From Polydactylus sextarius (taxonomy: Eukaryota; Chordata; Actinopteri; Polynemidae), in NCBI GenBank assembly GCA_016801845.1, contig CM028924.1, positions 1,009,501 through 1,073,500 of the forward strand: a stretch of DNA of 64,000 nt. The letters run 5' to 3'. Each line of letters begins with the position of its first letter. Within the stretch, counting starts at the first letter, position 1. The position numbers and the translations under genes were made by a program. The notes under the pieces were generated by a model that did no database searches, was not told the origin of the DNA, and worked only from the letters and a program-made list of their open reading frames with translations. This document shows positions 14,001 to 27,120 of this stretch, piece by piece.

Positions 14001-16319
14001 AATCAGTCTCTCTTTTTTTTTCTATTATTATAATGCTGCTTAACTGTAGGTGAGGGAGCAGGAACTGATAGATCTCAAATTTGTAGTTTGACAAAAATTA
14101 AGAGCAGTCTGTAAAGCATCATGTTAGATATGTACAGAAAAACTTGGACTGATTAATAAATTAGGATTTATTATACTCAAAGCCTCATCTGACCTCTAGA
14201 AAAGTTGAATAGAAGCTTAAAAAACTGTATCATATATGGATTATTTTCTTTTTTTATTGCAATATTTGATACAGAAAAAGGTTCTCGTGGAATCATAAGG
14301 ATACAGTGATTCATCACAAATGATGTGGGATTTTTCAAAGGGTGATAAGACTTTTGAAGAACAAAATAAAGTCCAACACAAAGCATTAAATCCTCTGACG
14401 AGTTTCAGAAGTCTTGACGGGCAACTTAAAAAGCACTTTCCTGGCAATCTTCCACCAATCACAAAGATGATATTTCAGAAGAACTTCAATTATGGGTGTC
14501 CATCCCAGCGAGGCCTCGCTATTGTGATGAACAGTTTTGACAGGAGATGTTATCATTGAATTGCTTACAGCAAAACAGGGTGCTTGAAATAGAGTCACTA
14601 TTATACATATGGGAGCATCTGTCAGGAGTCACAGTGTTCAGTGATGGAAGACATTGGAAAAATACTTTAAATTTGTTTTTTGGATTCCACAAATAAAAGA
14701 TAAACAACAATTTCCCAGTTTAAAGCGATTTACTGAAGGAATTACCTGTAAATTCAGTCTGACTTCATATAAACACTGGGCAGCACATTTTTGACATCCT
14801 AGTGAGTAGATGAAACATATCTGCCCTAGTTTACTCAATTGAGTTTCCACTAACAGACTCCCCACTGTTTCTTCATTGTCCAGCCATATCACAAATCAAC
14901 CTTGACAGGGAGGGACTAATTGTGTGCACCCAGTGTTTACACACACTCACACACACGTTGCCACCCGACCTAAACCAGGAAACACTTTGCATATCAGCAA
15001 TATAACAAATACTGTTGGCACCTGTACATTTATCAGGAGTTGCTTATTAGAAATGAGCTTTTGCAACAGTTTTTTTCCTGCCCTTGTTATGCAGACAAGG
15101 CCAGTCAAATATGTTTCAGGTCTGCGTTTTGGTCTGTTCATACCAGTCAAACAGGACAAAGATGGTCGTCACAAATGAAGACGAGGGATAACACACAACC
15201 TAGTTCTGTCACTCAACGTTACTCTGCTTTTGTTCCAGAAACACTTCACTCTGCAAACAGTTTCATAATGGAGCCCCAGCAGTTTGAACATTAACAGCAT
15301 TTCCATATCTCTACAAGAAGACGTTTTAAAGTGACAACCTTCACTTCAGCTTTTAACAAGGAAGTAATGTTGATGTATTAAAGCTTTAAAGTGTATTGGT
15401 CCTTGAATCTTTGCCGATGTAAGCTTCAGTATGTGCATGAGTAGACGCTGCTGTTAGAGGTGACTTCTCTGTTTTATTCCTCCTGTAACTAAACTTAACT
15501 TCTGTTGACTCTCTCTACTGTCACTCAGCTTTAAGCAAAGTAGACAAAATCAGACATGTTTTTAAAGTTATTCTTGACCAAACAGCTGTGGGATGAGTCT
15601 CTGTAGCTTGTATATTGTAGCTATGTATGTTCTTCAGTATCACTCACCATGAGATACACTGGCTTCTCTAACACGCCAACTTTCCCTTTGTGTTATTATT
15701 GAAAAACAAACTCTATAATAAATGCACTAAAACAGTAAAAGTATAAAGACGTTTAAACTTTCCTTTTAGCATCTATAGACTGTTTTACTTTCAACATGTG
15801 TAGTCGTTGTTCCTTCACTAAAGCAGTAGATGACATTATTTTTGCTGTCTAATGATGAAAGTAACAGTTCACCTCTGTCCTAGTGGAAATGGTTCATCTT
15901 CCTCAGAGCCACAGGTGCAACTGTATTTTTCCTGGTCACACAGTGAACTGTCTGGTATTTGGCACTTGTCTCAAAGTCCATTAGTAAACATTAGCAGGGA
16001 GGCTAATGGGTAGAAGAGCAGCGCTGTAGCAGCCTAACAAGACTAAAATTAGTCCTCCTACACACTACAACAATCAACACCTTTTAACCAGTACGACACA
16101 TTTCTACAGATGAGTCAAACCGTGTGAACTCTTGGGTTAGAGCAGTGTTTGCATGATTCACCGAAGCTGTGTCCCAAAATATGAGACAACACACAAACTA
16201 TGGAAAAGTTTGTTTTTGCCTTGTATGTTTTAGCTCTAAAAGATTACAAATAGAGCAGTAAACATTGTAATTTTTGTCTTTTGTTTATTCAATTATTATT
16301 AACTTTGTTGAATACAATA
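11011..16319. other. Non-coding
   Basis: Includes a (TTG)n run near 11951-11968 and several A or T runs. The 167-codon frame at 11354-11857 has no family features and is interrupted in composition, so I do not treat it as a gene. No mobile element is securely recognised. Confidence 0.45.
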
Positions 16320-16830
16320 TGATCAAAATCTGCGGCATGCAGTCCACAAGCTAATCGCAGTGTTTTTCTTTCCCACTGTTGACATAAATTGTTAGATAAT
16401 TTCAACAAATCTCCTGATATGTGGCTGTCTGATTGCACTGTCATAACGCTGTGCCTACGTAATTTGGTTACCTGAGTCCGCGGTGACATTACACGCAAGA
16501 GAACTGAGCAGAATAGATGTGAAAGGGGGAGGCGGCTCCCGTGACTGGATGGCAATTGAAGAAAGAGCTAAACGAAATTAGAGGGCACATAAAGTGTTTC
16601 CGACACCGGTGAATCCGTTTTCCTCAACAATTACAGCAAGATGGCTTTTATTTCATTGGGGGATGAGGGTGCAGCACCAAAGCTGTCAGCAAATACAAGC
16701 AAAACCTGCAGCCTAGAGGTTTCTGAGGATATTTGAATGACCTGCCTTGTCCTTTACATGCCACACAATCTGATTATTAGTAATGGGGAACAAGAGGCTA
16801 ATTGAAGTGTCACTCAGCTAAAGTGTCTCT
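16320..16830. promoter_or_regulatory. CNE-like block
   Basis: About 500 bp without simple repeats, containing GATTGCACTGTCA, TACGTAATTTGGTTACC, ACAATTACAGCAAGATGG and 'ctgattattagtaatgg'. CpG words survive despite the AT-rich surroundings, as often seen in constrained elements. Texture-based call. Confidence 0.3.
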
Positions 16831-17344
16831 CTTTTACTCTCTTTGTGTTTTGAGAGGAGAATCATCTTTTTTGAAGAAGTCATCAGTACTTCAACTACAA
16901 CGATAGCCACTGATTATTTCCTAAAGCCTGAAACCCCCGAAAAATAAGAATATACTGAAAATATACCGTATAGCAGAGAACAGCAGGAATAAGCGTCATA
17001 CATAATAAATGAAGACGCAGGACACTGAGTACATTTCATGTTTATTATATACTGCATGCATATATTTTTACTTTAATCACTAACAGCAGGGTTAGATCAA
17101 AATGAACTGTAAACAAAAGCTTTTGAAGAAATAAAAAATTAATGACTGACCTCATTCTAACAAAACCTAATGACTGGTGTCGCGGTGCGTCACGTTAGGT
17201 CACATAGGTTTAATTTCCATTTGTCCTGAGAACATATAAATGCTTTTGTTCCTATTTTATTCACACAGGCTTTGTTTTGTTTTTTTTGTTTTTTAGAAGA
17301 ATGATATAATCAGTGTACTGTTTGAAACAGTTTGAAGGGTTTTT
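16831..17344. other. Non-coding, AT-rich
   Basis: T-rich and A-rich sequence with no recognised feature. Confidence 0.45.
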
Positions 17345-17545
17345 GTTGTCTCCTGACAGCGATGAACACTTTCCATCTCAGGTCACTGTGACACTCTTTG
17401 GGCCATTAATCAAGACTGCAGCACAACAGCAGTGTCCGGGGGTTGTCAAAGGAAAACACAGTCTGACCCACATAAAGCTCTCATTCAACCAAAATAGCCC
17501 ATTAGCGCCCATAGGATTTGCATTTTGAAAGAGCCACCGATAAAA
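17345..17545. promoter_or_regulatory. CNE-like block with octamer motif
   Basis: Contains 'gggccattaatcaagactgcagc', 'gcccattagcgcccatagg' and a perfect POU octamer core ATTTGCAT at about 17517-17524. Clustered homeodomain and POU words suggest an enhancer. Unverified. Confidence 0.3.
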
Positions 17546-20500
17546 AGTAAAAGCTGCAGCCACTGTGGTTGTACAGACAATAGTATTTACTGAACATATG
17601 ATTTAATTGTTACATTTATCTAAAATCCTGCATCCTCCTATGTCATATGAATGTCATGTTTTCTCACGAGTAGTTAAATATCAGGATCCAAACCAGACAA
17701 ATGACATTTTTACAAATATATTCACAGAAATTAATACAAAACACACAGCACCCATCTTCTCCTCCACTTTAGACCATTTCCTCCATCTCCTCGTGTTAAC
17801 TCGCTCCCCTCAGTATTGCAAAGTACCTGGCTAAAGCACAAGCAATTTCAGCCTCTGCCTTTTTCTTAACTCTTGCATATTTTATAACAGCATTCGAGCA
17901 TCATATTAGTTTTAGCATGCTTTATTGCAACTGGTGGAAGAAGTCAGCTGCAGGCTGTGCTCGCTCGTGGTGTTTTTGTGCACTGATACGCAGTCCTCTG
18001 TTCATTCTGTTCTTGTGAGAGTAATTACTTTTACTCTTTAAAGATCTGCACTGTGCATTATGTTTACTTGCAGACCACTGAAAGATAAATATGTGCTCTG
18101 TGCTCAACGACTGGATTCAGCATTTTCCAGTTTTTGATTTCATAGTAAAACCATAGAAAATTAATATACACATCAATATGAGCATATATTGAACCAAGTA
18201 GTAACATGACTTATTACTTGAAACAAAATAAAAGGTGCATGGCTTTAAAGATAGCACCAGATTACCTTTTTTCTTCTTCTTTTTGCTTCATACATTTTTC
18301 TTGGCAGAAAAGCTTCATACTGGGAAGCTGCATAAACAAAAGATAGATTTGCTGGAAAAGAAGGTTAATGTGTAACACAAACACCATCTAACAGGATTGT
18401 CTGCAGCTGCCAAAGAAACCTTTGGCACCCTTCAAACTGGAGATGATGCTTTTACTTTTGGAAATTTGATTAACCTTTCATAGCAATAACAAATACTTAA
18501 TCCAAACAATGGGACAGTGATGATACAGTGATGCTGTTTGATAATGATAAAAACATGCACATGAACTCAGCAGTGACACGTCACAGTTTTGTTTTACATG
18601 TGAGTTGTACATTTGAGAAAGGTTCAATTAAATTCAAATTGATGTCAACAAACATCATCTTGTTCATTACTTTAAGATGTTGGTGCACAAATAATATAAT
18701 ATCTTTTGTCCAGAAACTTGAATATGACTTGAACGTTTCTGAGAAACTCAGATCTTTTTTAGAAAATAAACCTGGATACTGTTGATGCAAATAAACACCA
18801 GAGATAAAACCATATTTCATTGTTTGCCGTGTGTGTTTTCAGGTGCATCTACAACATTAACTAGTACACACAACACTAGCATACACCGCTAGCTAACGCT
18901 ATCATGATCCTTCATTATAGTATTGATACTCGTCTGTTAAGTGATGAAACACGCACCACTTGTAAAGCAGCGTGTTATTGTCTCCAGTTGTTACTGTGAA
19001 CCTCATATTGTTGCACTAGTGTTTTGTGTTTAGACTCTTTTCAACAGTCGACACATCATTGATTAAAACCAGTAAATGCACATAGTTGTATATTTAATGT
19101 GTGTTGTGTTGCTTTGTCTGTGTGTCTCAATAGGAGAAGTTCAATACGTGAAATTGTTATTGGATCAGGTGGGTTTTGGTGAGATGTTCACATCAGTAAT
19201 TATCTTGTGTCAATGGTGTTAAATGGCCACAATTAGAGCTGCTGTCACCCCCGTCAGAGTGTTTAGATCACACTCAACTCTGTTTAAAAAGCTCCCTCAT
19301 GATGAAATATAAATTTAATATTTACTATAGATACATCAATGAATACATTTAATACAAATACACTTTATTTTTGCAAGCTATGTCTCACATCTATGAATAA
19401 CAAATGAAGATTTGAATTATTCAAAAATGTTAATATCCATTTAACTTTAAACTAACTAACAGACTAAAAGATATTCAAGAACTTAATAATAATTATCAAA
19501 TCACATTGTGTTTCAGGTACCGTTACAGTAAAATTGATGCCTGTGAAAATGTAACAGTTAATGACGGAGATTCAACAGACCAGTGTTGTGTTATCCGTGG
19601 AGCTCTTGATCAGTACTCGTGGTTGTTTGCATCATATTCTCTCACATATGTGTAAAAACCTGCCTGTGTTGTACTGTGGTTTGGAAAAAGCAACATTTGC
19701 AACGTATCATTTTCTTCTGAGCTTCAAGCGTAATTTGTTTATGATGGTAAAACGTTGACTTTGGGCATCTGGGATGCTCAGAGTTTTGCGGCTCATTTTG
19801 CATTTTCAATTAAGACCACCGGCAAAACACTTACAACTGAATATTATTAGTCTAGGCTAGAATAATAATGGGCTGAATCAGCATGTTTTATCATGTTCTA
19901 TTCTGTACAACATCAGCGTTTTTTTGTGTTTTATGAGGTATATTCTCTCCCACTTCAGACCAACACGACTTCCACTGGGACCAGTCTCTTGAAGATGAAC
20001 CCAGAGGCTCTGTACGTTTCTGAATGTCACAAAAAATAATAAATAAATAGAAATTAAAATAAAAACACACCCTGACTTGTTGAACTGCTTAACAATGTTT
20101 TAATCAGACACATTTTACAGACTAATATTGAATTTAATTAAACATTATTGACCATTTTCTTTTATTCTTTTATTTTTAACGAAGGAAATGGAAAATTATA
20201 TTTGTAATTATGTTTTAATCAATGTGTAATTCTTTTGAAAACTAAAGAATTGGTTCTTTTTGTGGCCTAAGAAAAATCCCTTTACATTTATTTTGGTAGA
20301 AAATAACTTGTTGTTTTCATGTTACTTGATGGGTATTCACTGTTAGACATCTTTAAATCATAAATATTGATTATTTTTTTAAAAATCTGTTATTGTTCTT
20401 GATTAAACTCAGTCGGGGATGCCTGGCACCGTAGTCTCCTCATAATATTCATAATATCACACAGTTTTCTTAAATGTGATCACAATAAATTGTAAATGTT

Positions 20501-20744
20501 TTTCTGACCTCTTTTCTATTGACATATGGAGCGTCCTCTTCAAGCCTGAGGGCAAATCCATAGTTCAACACTGTTTTTATTTACCATCCACGATGGCAGA
20601 TAACAGAAGCAGCAGAGGTGGTGCACAGAATGAAGATGCCGATGGTCGATCTGTCAGATGGAAAACTAAATGTAACCATTTCCCTATTTGGAGAATTGAA
20701 TCCAGTTTGACTTATGCAAAGACCTGTGACCCCTGACAAGCTTT
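17546..20744. other. Non-coding, AT-rich
   Basis: No supported exon, RNA gene or mobile element. Frames are all short and unstructured. Confidence 0.45.
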
Positions 20745-20880
20745 TTTTTTCAGCCACACTCTGCTGACTATTGCTGTTTACCTATTTCCAGCCGAGCTTG
20801 GCAAACAAATCGTTACCACTATTTTGCATACCTTATAAAAAACCTCCTCATTTCCATGGTGCAATGAAGATGAAATTCAA
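20745..20880. promoter_or_regulatory. CNE-like block
   Basis: 'ctgactattgctgtttac' (SOX- and FOX-like words), 'gagcttggcaaacaaatcg' (NFI- and FOX-like) and 'tttgcataccttataaaa' lie together in non-repetitive DNA. Unverified. Confidence 0.25.
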
Positions 20881-23764
20881 ATAGGGCGAGAGTCAAATGA
20901 CCCAACTGCCCCGTAGCAGCGTGAGCTTGACAGAGTCGGAGAAAAACTTCGGGCTTAAGCAGGATCCAGACTCGCTTTGCAGACAACGTTTTCTCAGATT
21001 ACATGAACAAAAGGACATGTTTACAAAGACACGCTGCATTGACTCTGATGCATATGAACTTGCCAAATGTAACTTAGTGGGATTCCTCGTACGCTGGCTT
21101 TAAGTCTGATTCAAATACAGTCGACATGAGTATAAACTATAACATTTTTTGTTACGTCTTAGAAGATAACATCCACATTTTAACAAACAATACAAATCTG
21201 CTCCAAGTAGAATCAACTAGAACCTTAATACCACACACACCCCTCATATTTATCAACAGGGATCCAAAAATAACTTTTGTACATAATTCTTTTTTATTCC
21301 ACAATCATGTGTTAGTTTAGCTCATTTTCACGTTTTCTTTAGTCTGATCTCACGCTTCCTCTTGAACCTCGAGAGTTGTTCAGTTTTAGTTCTCACTGTG
21401 CAATTTCACTTCATTTCAAAACATAATTACCTCTTAAGTTTATATCAGCAAAGTCAGCAGAGTGCTGTGGCGAGGAGAGCGAGTGATCTTGCGTGTGGGT
21501 AAGACATCACTAAGGACAAAGTACTGAGATAGTGGAGAACAGTGCAGCAAAAAGTGATCCCTGAGGTTATACAGCAGCATAAAACTGCTATTAATCTGTC
21601 CATTATTATTCTCTCTTTTTTTAAGTGACAGCACCAAAAGTCAGAGTCAGATCAGAACTATTAGTAAAGGGCATGAAGGAAGATGTGTTAATTGCAGTAA
21701 TTATGTGATTAAAAATACAAAATTATAACATGTCCAGTGTGTCAAGATGTAAAATGAACAGTATACCATCAGACTCATGTTTCTCCCAGCGGGTGTCCTT
21801 GTCTTTAAAAAAAAAGAAGAAAAAAAAAAAAAAGTGCCCCAGGTGAAAATAAGATGTCGTCATTCTTCCAGTTTCCCACCAACACTGTTTAATTCCATTC
21901 ATTTGGGTCCTCTGCTCTGCCACTTTACAGACTTGATTAGAATGAGAAACTGAGGCATCAGGGCTCGAGATGTAGCATCTCTGGGGAATCATCTGACTGA
22001 CAAAGATTGAGTGGATGTCCTTCCTTGAAAGACAACTGGCTGATTTGCTAATTTCAAAATACAAATTGATGGTAACACACACTTAACATACACATGCACA
22101 CTGGGACGCACACGTGTCTGCAGATAGCGACGTTTCAGACCTTTCGGTGTCACGGCAGCGGATATGCAAGCCCAAGAGAAATAAACAGATATGTCACTTT
22201 CTATTTAGCTCAAAAACAGAGTGGCTGTCCATCATGGTAATATGTCAGTTTTTGAGTATGAGAGTGAGACTTTGTATTTCATCTAGTGCAGGAAGAGAGA
22301 GGATGCAGCAGGTTTCATGGTGGGGCAGGACTGTTTAAAGTCTCTGAAACCAGCGAAAATAAACTTAATATAATTATTATAGTGTGTTTATATCTCAGAA
22401 TGATGTGTGCTACATTTCATACAAACATGTTTCCTCCCTCCTCTGCTCCCTCTGAGTTTTTTAGTGCTTGTCAGTCTGTTCTGTTAATTTTGAAGCCGTC
22501 ACGTTTCAAAGGTGACTTTGTAACTCAGCCTAATTAATTAAATTATTTAGTAGCTGCTGTTTTGCTGTGTAAGGCAGGCCTGAGACACTACTGGATAAAT
22601 GAGATTTATTGCCATTTCTCACTTGAAAAAAAAAAACTGCTGGCTGCCCTGAATGATCCTGTGCTTAGAAAGTCAGACTGACATGAAAAAACAATCATTA
22701 TCCCGGTGTTACCACGCTGACATAAGTGCTTTCATATAAATAGACATGTATTTCTTTGTTTCATGGTGAAATTAAATGATAAGACCGAGCTTGAAGCCTT
22801 TGGATGCATACTAATAAAAAAATATATTAAACCTCGTGGAACCAAAACTCAACTTATATTGGATGGATATTTGCATAAGACTTTATTGCGCCTTCTGTTC
22901 TGACATGAGCAAACAGTTGTGAAGCAGCTCCACATATTTTGTTTTTGTTTTTCATACAGTGACTTATTTCTCAGTGTTTCCCCTGAGTTTTAGTTGTAGA
23001 TGTACATGTTAGCACAACTCTCTCCCTCCCCAAATTCATGTTTCTACACAACCAAACTGCAACAACAAATATGTTTTTATAGGAAACTTATCCAAATGTA
23101 CTGAGGATATGTTGTTAATTTATGTATTTTGGCAAAGTAGTGTCAACAATATCAGCATGAAACTGCACATAAAAATCCTCACAGACAATGTATCTTGTTT
23201 GCTGCCAAAATATCTGTTCTTTTCAAAACAATATTTACTTGTAACACAACATTATAAACTCAATCAGATGAACTGATTAGTTTTCAGTCCAACAGTCGAA
23301 GTTCAGCGTCACTGTGACCTCACACAACATGTTTTTTGGCTTCTTGAATGTGATATTTTAAAATAACTTGAGGGAATGACTTCATATTTTGGCAGAAGCG
23401 TTTACTTACACCCAGAGATGAACTCAAGATTTTAGGTATCTGAGAGTCAAAGGTCAGAGGCACAACTTTGCTATAACTTGTAAATTTACATGCGACTGTT
23501 TTACTGACTTTAATTAAAACCTCCACTATATCAGACTGAAATGCGGCGCAGCCAGACTATACTTCAATAATGTGGAGACAGGCCTGGCTTTGAAAGAACC
23601 ACATAACCACAAACAAGACTGTGGATATGAACCCTGCTCTCTGCAGTTCTGCATTTTGTTCATCCGCTGCTTCTGCTTCCTATAAAACCTATTTGCTGTT
23701 GCAGTTCAGTTCAATAGAAACACAATTTCTAGGAGACAGGTTTGGTTATTGAGGTAGTCATAAA
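20881..23764. other. Non-coding
   Basis: A-rich run near 21807-21832; otherwise undistinguished AT-rich sequence. Nothing recognised. Confidence 0.45.
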
Positions 23765-23930
23765 AACTTAAATGGGAACTCCACCAATTTTAAACATCAA
23801 AGCCTGTTTACAGGTCTTGAGGAGTGCTACTGCATATACAGTAGCAGTAGCTGAAAAAAAAAAAAAACTTGTTCAAAGACGGCACTGAAGCAAATCTGAT
23901 AAATTGCCACAAGTCAGAATTGGTTGAATC
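23765..23930 (+). repeat. Teleost dispersed repeat fragment ('ctccaccaattttaaacatcaaagcc' type)
   Basis: The run 'gggaactccaccaatttta', 'catcaaagcctgtttacagg', 'cttgaggagtgctactgcat', then 'gcaaatctgataaattgcc' matches my recollection of a common short interspersed element of fish genomes. It is non-coding. The family name is not asserted and the edges are approximate. Confidence 0.45.
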
Positions 23931-24419
23931 TGAAGACAACAGGTTTGGCAAGGAAGAAAAATGCACGTCATAAAAAAGAGAACATCTGCTGCATCAAATT
24001 GATCTATTTTGTTCAACTGTTGACCTCATGTCCAACAATATTAAGTATTGCTCTTCTAAATGCCATTTACTTTTCTATGTGGTTGCTGCTGTATAATGAT
24101 TTAAATTTGAAGATAAATGTGTGATAATGAATCATTTTCATATTTATTTACATATAAATCAGGATGTTTGACAGTAAATGTCACCTGTGGTGCAGTGTCG
24201 TCTTAAACGAGGGGGAATAAATATACTTACCTATAAAACTTAATGACATCAGCATTATTTTTTATTTTTTTGCCCATATTTTGAACTCAACACTTAAATA
24301 TATACAGTATATAAAAAAAATAAATTCAGTACATTAAATGTTCAGTAAGTAACTTTTTTTATTTATATTTAAACATAAAACTGGTATTTTAATCTGTAAT
24401 TTGCACAAATCCGCAAATG
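23931..24419. other. Non-coding, very AT-rich
   Basis: Long A/T runs. On the minus strand an excellent donor (TATAG|GTAAGTATA) reads out at about 24236, but no exon-like sequence precedes it. Confidence 0.4.
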
Positions 24420-24579
24420 GCACAATCTCCTGGTGAGTTTTAACCAATCAGAGCGAGGGGGCGGAGCCTCCTCGTCAGCGCGCACCTGTTGACGCACATG
24501 CGCAGTGAAGCAGAAGAAACACGGTTAGTTGATTAACTGCAACGTGGCGGAGCAGCTGAGATTAAAAACTAGTGTGAAC

Positions 24580-24628
24580 ATCAGAGTTTTTTTCCACAGG
24601 TGGAGGAAACTACGGGATTTAACATGAT
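24580..24628 (+). other. Possible leader exon end with start codon abutting a donor
   Basis: The sequence reads …ATTTAACATGAT|GTAAGTTTG. The donor at 24629 is strong, and an ATG lies five bases before it, so a transcript starting near the CCAAT/GC/NRF1 cluster could have its first codons split by this intron. The 5' boundary is unknown; 24580 is only a nominal left edge. Confidence 0.25.
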
Positions 24629-24769
24629 GTAAGTTTGAGGCAGAGTTGGACACATTTGTGACACATTTGTTCTTGACAGGTGATTTTCTTGATTTGTGAT
24701 CAGGTTTATTAACGGTTCTAAACAGGCTAGTTTTTACTGATGTGTTCATACAGTGTGTGTTAGTCTCTG

Positions 24770-24783
24770 GTTGCTATGGAAAC
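24770..24783. promoter_or_regulatory. RFX X-box (GTTGCTATGGAAAC)
   Basis: This fits the degenerate X-box consensus GTHNYYATRRNAAC at every position. RFX-family factors bind this near-palindromic motif in promoters of ciliary genes. It sits next to CpG-rich sequence, which favours a working site over a chance match. Confidence 0.5.
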
Positions 24784-24827
24784 CGCGTCCATGCTCATAT
24801 ATTATCTTGTGTACACGCGCTCTACAG
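24776..24827 (+). CDS. Possible short first coding exon inside the X-box island
   Basis: The ATG within the X-box opens METASMLIYYLVYTRST plus one base, then a good donor (CAG|GTGAGT) at 24828. The exon would be phase 1, compatible with other phase-1 exons in the window. The peptide is short and unrecognised, and a start codon inside a factor-binding motif is unusual, so a non-coding leader exon ending at the same donor is equally likely. Confidence 0.2.
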
Positions 24828-24850
24828 GTGAGTGTGTTTGAGACAGAGTT

Positions 24851-26219
24851 GCTACTTTGTTGCTGTTTAACAAGTGTTCACACCCCTACAGCAGCTAGTG
24901 AAGCCCAGACAACGAGGCTCTGAGACTCTGGTTAAAGACTTTGAACCTCAAAATTCCTCCTTTTGTGTTCGTTTTATTTTACTTTTGATAAAAAGCAACA
25001 GAAGAGCTAAACCCTCCCGGACATGAAGTTCTGGTGCCAGCACATTAAATGATCAGTTATCCTGCTCATCTGTTTAATCTACATTGTTTTTATCACAATA
25101 ATAATAGTGACATAAAAGGCAGTGACATGTAGTTTGTAGGATTTCTGCTAATGTGTAAATTGTACATAGAAGGTAAATATGTCACATGTAACAGTAAAAT
25201 GATCTGAAGATTCATCCTCAACATTAGTAACATTGTCGTCTCGTCAGTTACATTGACAGTATGTGATGTTTGACGTTTCTAATGGATTCTGATTGGCTAA
25301 CATGTCTTTATACTTCTCATCACACTGCCACCCACAGGTTTGTCTCATAATAGCTCTTGATTGCATATTTATGCAGATTCATATAAGTTGATGCTTTTTG
25401 GTCTGAAGAGGATATTATCGAAGTGAGAGAGGGAGGAAATATCCGTTTCTTTAAATTCTAAGTTTTAGGATCCTCAAGATAAGCAATGCCCAAAATTAAA
25501 ATGTAGAATGTCGAACATTAATAACAGAGATTATTGATCTGAGGATGAGACGTCTTTGTAATGAAAGACTTCTTTATGAAGACATAAGAAGCACATACAT
25601 CGCATGCTAATTCAGTTACTGGTTCAGGACAGAATGACCTTGAATTAACATTTATAACGCATCATCACTGTGGAGATAGTCTGCAGCTGATTTACAGTCA
25701 GTACCGGCTGATAAATGTGTTATCTTCATTTTGTTTTTCCTCACTTTCACGTTGCTCTGATCATGTCCTTTTGACTGAGGATTATGGTCATAGCTGGAAT
25801 AAAGAGGCTCTTAAACCCTGAGAAGAAGAGTTCCCCGTCTCCCAAGTCATTTAAGATTATGCCCCCTGTGGGTGCACTGTGGGTTTAACAGTGTATGAGC
25901 TTTACTAGACCTCACATTTCCTAATGTTTCCCCTCAGCCCATGTGAGGACGTGATAATACAAAATATGTTCATGTTGTTGAGGTTGTTTTTTTCTTTTTT
26001 CAGGGACTAAGAAGTAGATGTCAACTCAACTCTTGTGGTAGTTTCTTTAATACAAACAAAACAAATTAATTAATCAAATTAATTAAATATTTGACCTATT
26101 TAGAAATAGATGTATTGTATTAATTGAAGGATTGTGGGTATTTGACACAACAATTTACCTCGTTTAGCTTCATCGTTCACCCTTCAAGCACATAAGCCCC
26201 ATTGTTATTCTCTGCCCTT
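24851..26219. other. Non-coding between the two promoter regions
   Basis: AT-rich with no recognised element. If the 24.5 kb island is an alternative promoter, this would be intron. Confidence 0.4.
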
Positions 26220-26390
26220 ACGCGTCATGTTAAGCAAAAAGAAAGGAAATCTGTTATCACCCCGTTCAGCCACAGAGGGCTTGTTTTTGTATGTAGCCGT
26301 TTGTAGCTCCGATGAAAAGACCACCTGTCATTCTCTGGCCCTTTGATTAGATTAGGAGGTCAAAGGGATGGATTCAGTTGCTCTGAAGTC
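26220..26390. promoter_or_regulatory. CNE-like block
   Basis: 'cgcgtcatgttaagcaaaaa', 'ttatcaccccgttcagccac' and 'ggccctttgattagattagg' (TCF- and homeodomain-like words) lie in complex non-repetitive DNA. Unverified. Confidence 0.25.
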
Positions 26391-26739
26391 AACTAACACC
26401 CTCATTTAGACGGACTGACTCACAGCAACACTACATGTGCTGCTATGTTTCTGATTTCACATCATCTGAAGTAGCTATAATCCATGTTTTTAATATTATT
26501 ATTATTTTTAATTGAACATCGACTAGTTGTGAGAGAGGGAGTCCCTTACAGTGATGAACTCTAAAAATTAAATACTTTAATTATCAATCCCTTCAGCTGT
26601 ACAGAGCGCTCGCTAATCATTACTAAACTGATGGGGAGGAGATTAGTCCTGCAGGTTTTTGGTCATGAAAAAAGATAGTGGGTAAATTGAAATTTTGGCA
26701 GATCGTAGTAGTTGATGAAACATTTTGAAAGATGGCAGA

Positions 26740-27120
26740 AATGATTACAGTTTATCCTGAGGGGGCAGTAATGTCTGAGACCAAATTTTCGTGGCAATCC
26801 ATCCAAAGGCTGTCGAGATATTTTACTCAAAGCCACAAATGTGAACCTCTTGGCAGTGGAAGGGAAAGTCAGGGGATCACCAAAGTCATTTGGCTCTGAA
26901 CCGTGGATGTTTGTGAGAAATTTAGTGCCAACTCATTTGATAGATGTGGAGATATTTCACCGGAAAAACCCTAAACTTTGACCTGCTTTCATATGAATTA
27001 GTCAGTAGGAGTAGGATTTTTTTTCTTCTTCTTTTTTAGCACAATGATAATCTGTGTCATATTTTGTGGCAATTCATTTAACTGTTACAGACATGTAAAT
27101 GTCACTCTGCTGGTTGTGCA
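26740..27120 (+). repeat. Teleost dispersed repeat ('ggcaatccatccaa…gtcaggggatcaccaaagtca'), forward copy
   Basis: Carries the hallmark words 'ttcgtggcaatccatccaa', 'gtcgagatattttactcaaa', 'ccacaaatgtgaacctc', 'aagtcaggggatcaccaaag' and a second echo 'ttgtggcaattcattt', which I recognise from many fish genomes as a high-copy non-coding element. The copy is degraded. A shorter inverted relative lies at 60930-61060. Confidence 0.6.

Larger units (their letters stand above)
24420..24850 (+). promoter_or_regulatory. Promoter-like island with CCAAT, GC box, NRF1-like site and RFX X-box
   Basis: Within about 400 bp lie a CCAAT box (24444-24448), a GC box (GGGGCGGA, 24457-24464), an NRF1-like site (CGCACATGCGCA, 24493-24504; one mismatch to the GCGCATGCGC core) and an RFX X-box (24770-24783). 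CpG dinucleotides are concentrated here compared with the flanks. Two plus-strand donors follow: GTAAGT at 24629, directly after an ATG at 24624, and GTGAGT at 24828. NRF1 plus RFX is a combination known from promoters of cilia and neuronal genes. It could be an alternative upstream promoter of the 28.6 kb gene, the start of another transcript, or a CpG-rich mobile repeat. Orientation is inferred from the donors only. Confidence 0.45.

Noticed and set aside
24227..24240. Excellent minus-strand splice donor (TATAG|GTAAGTATA)
   Set aside because: The upstream minus-strand sequence is A/T homopolymer-rich and not exon-like, so a divergent transcript from the 24.5 kb island is not supported on sequence alone.
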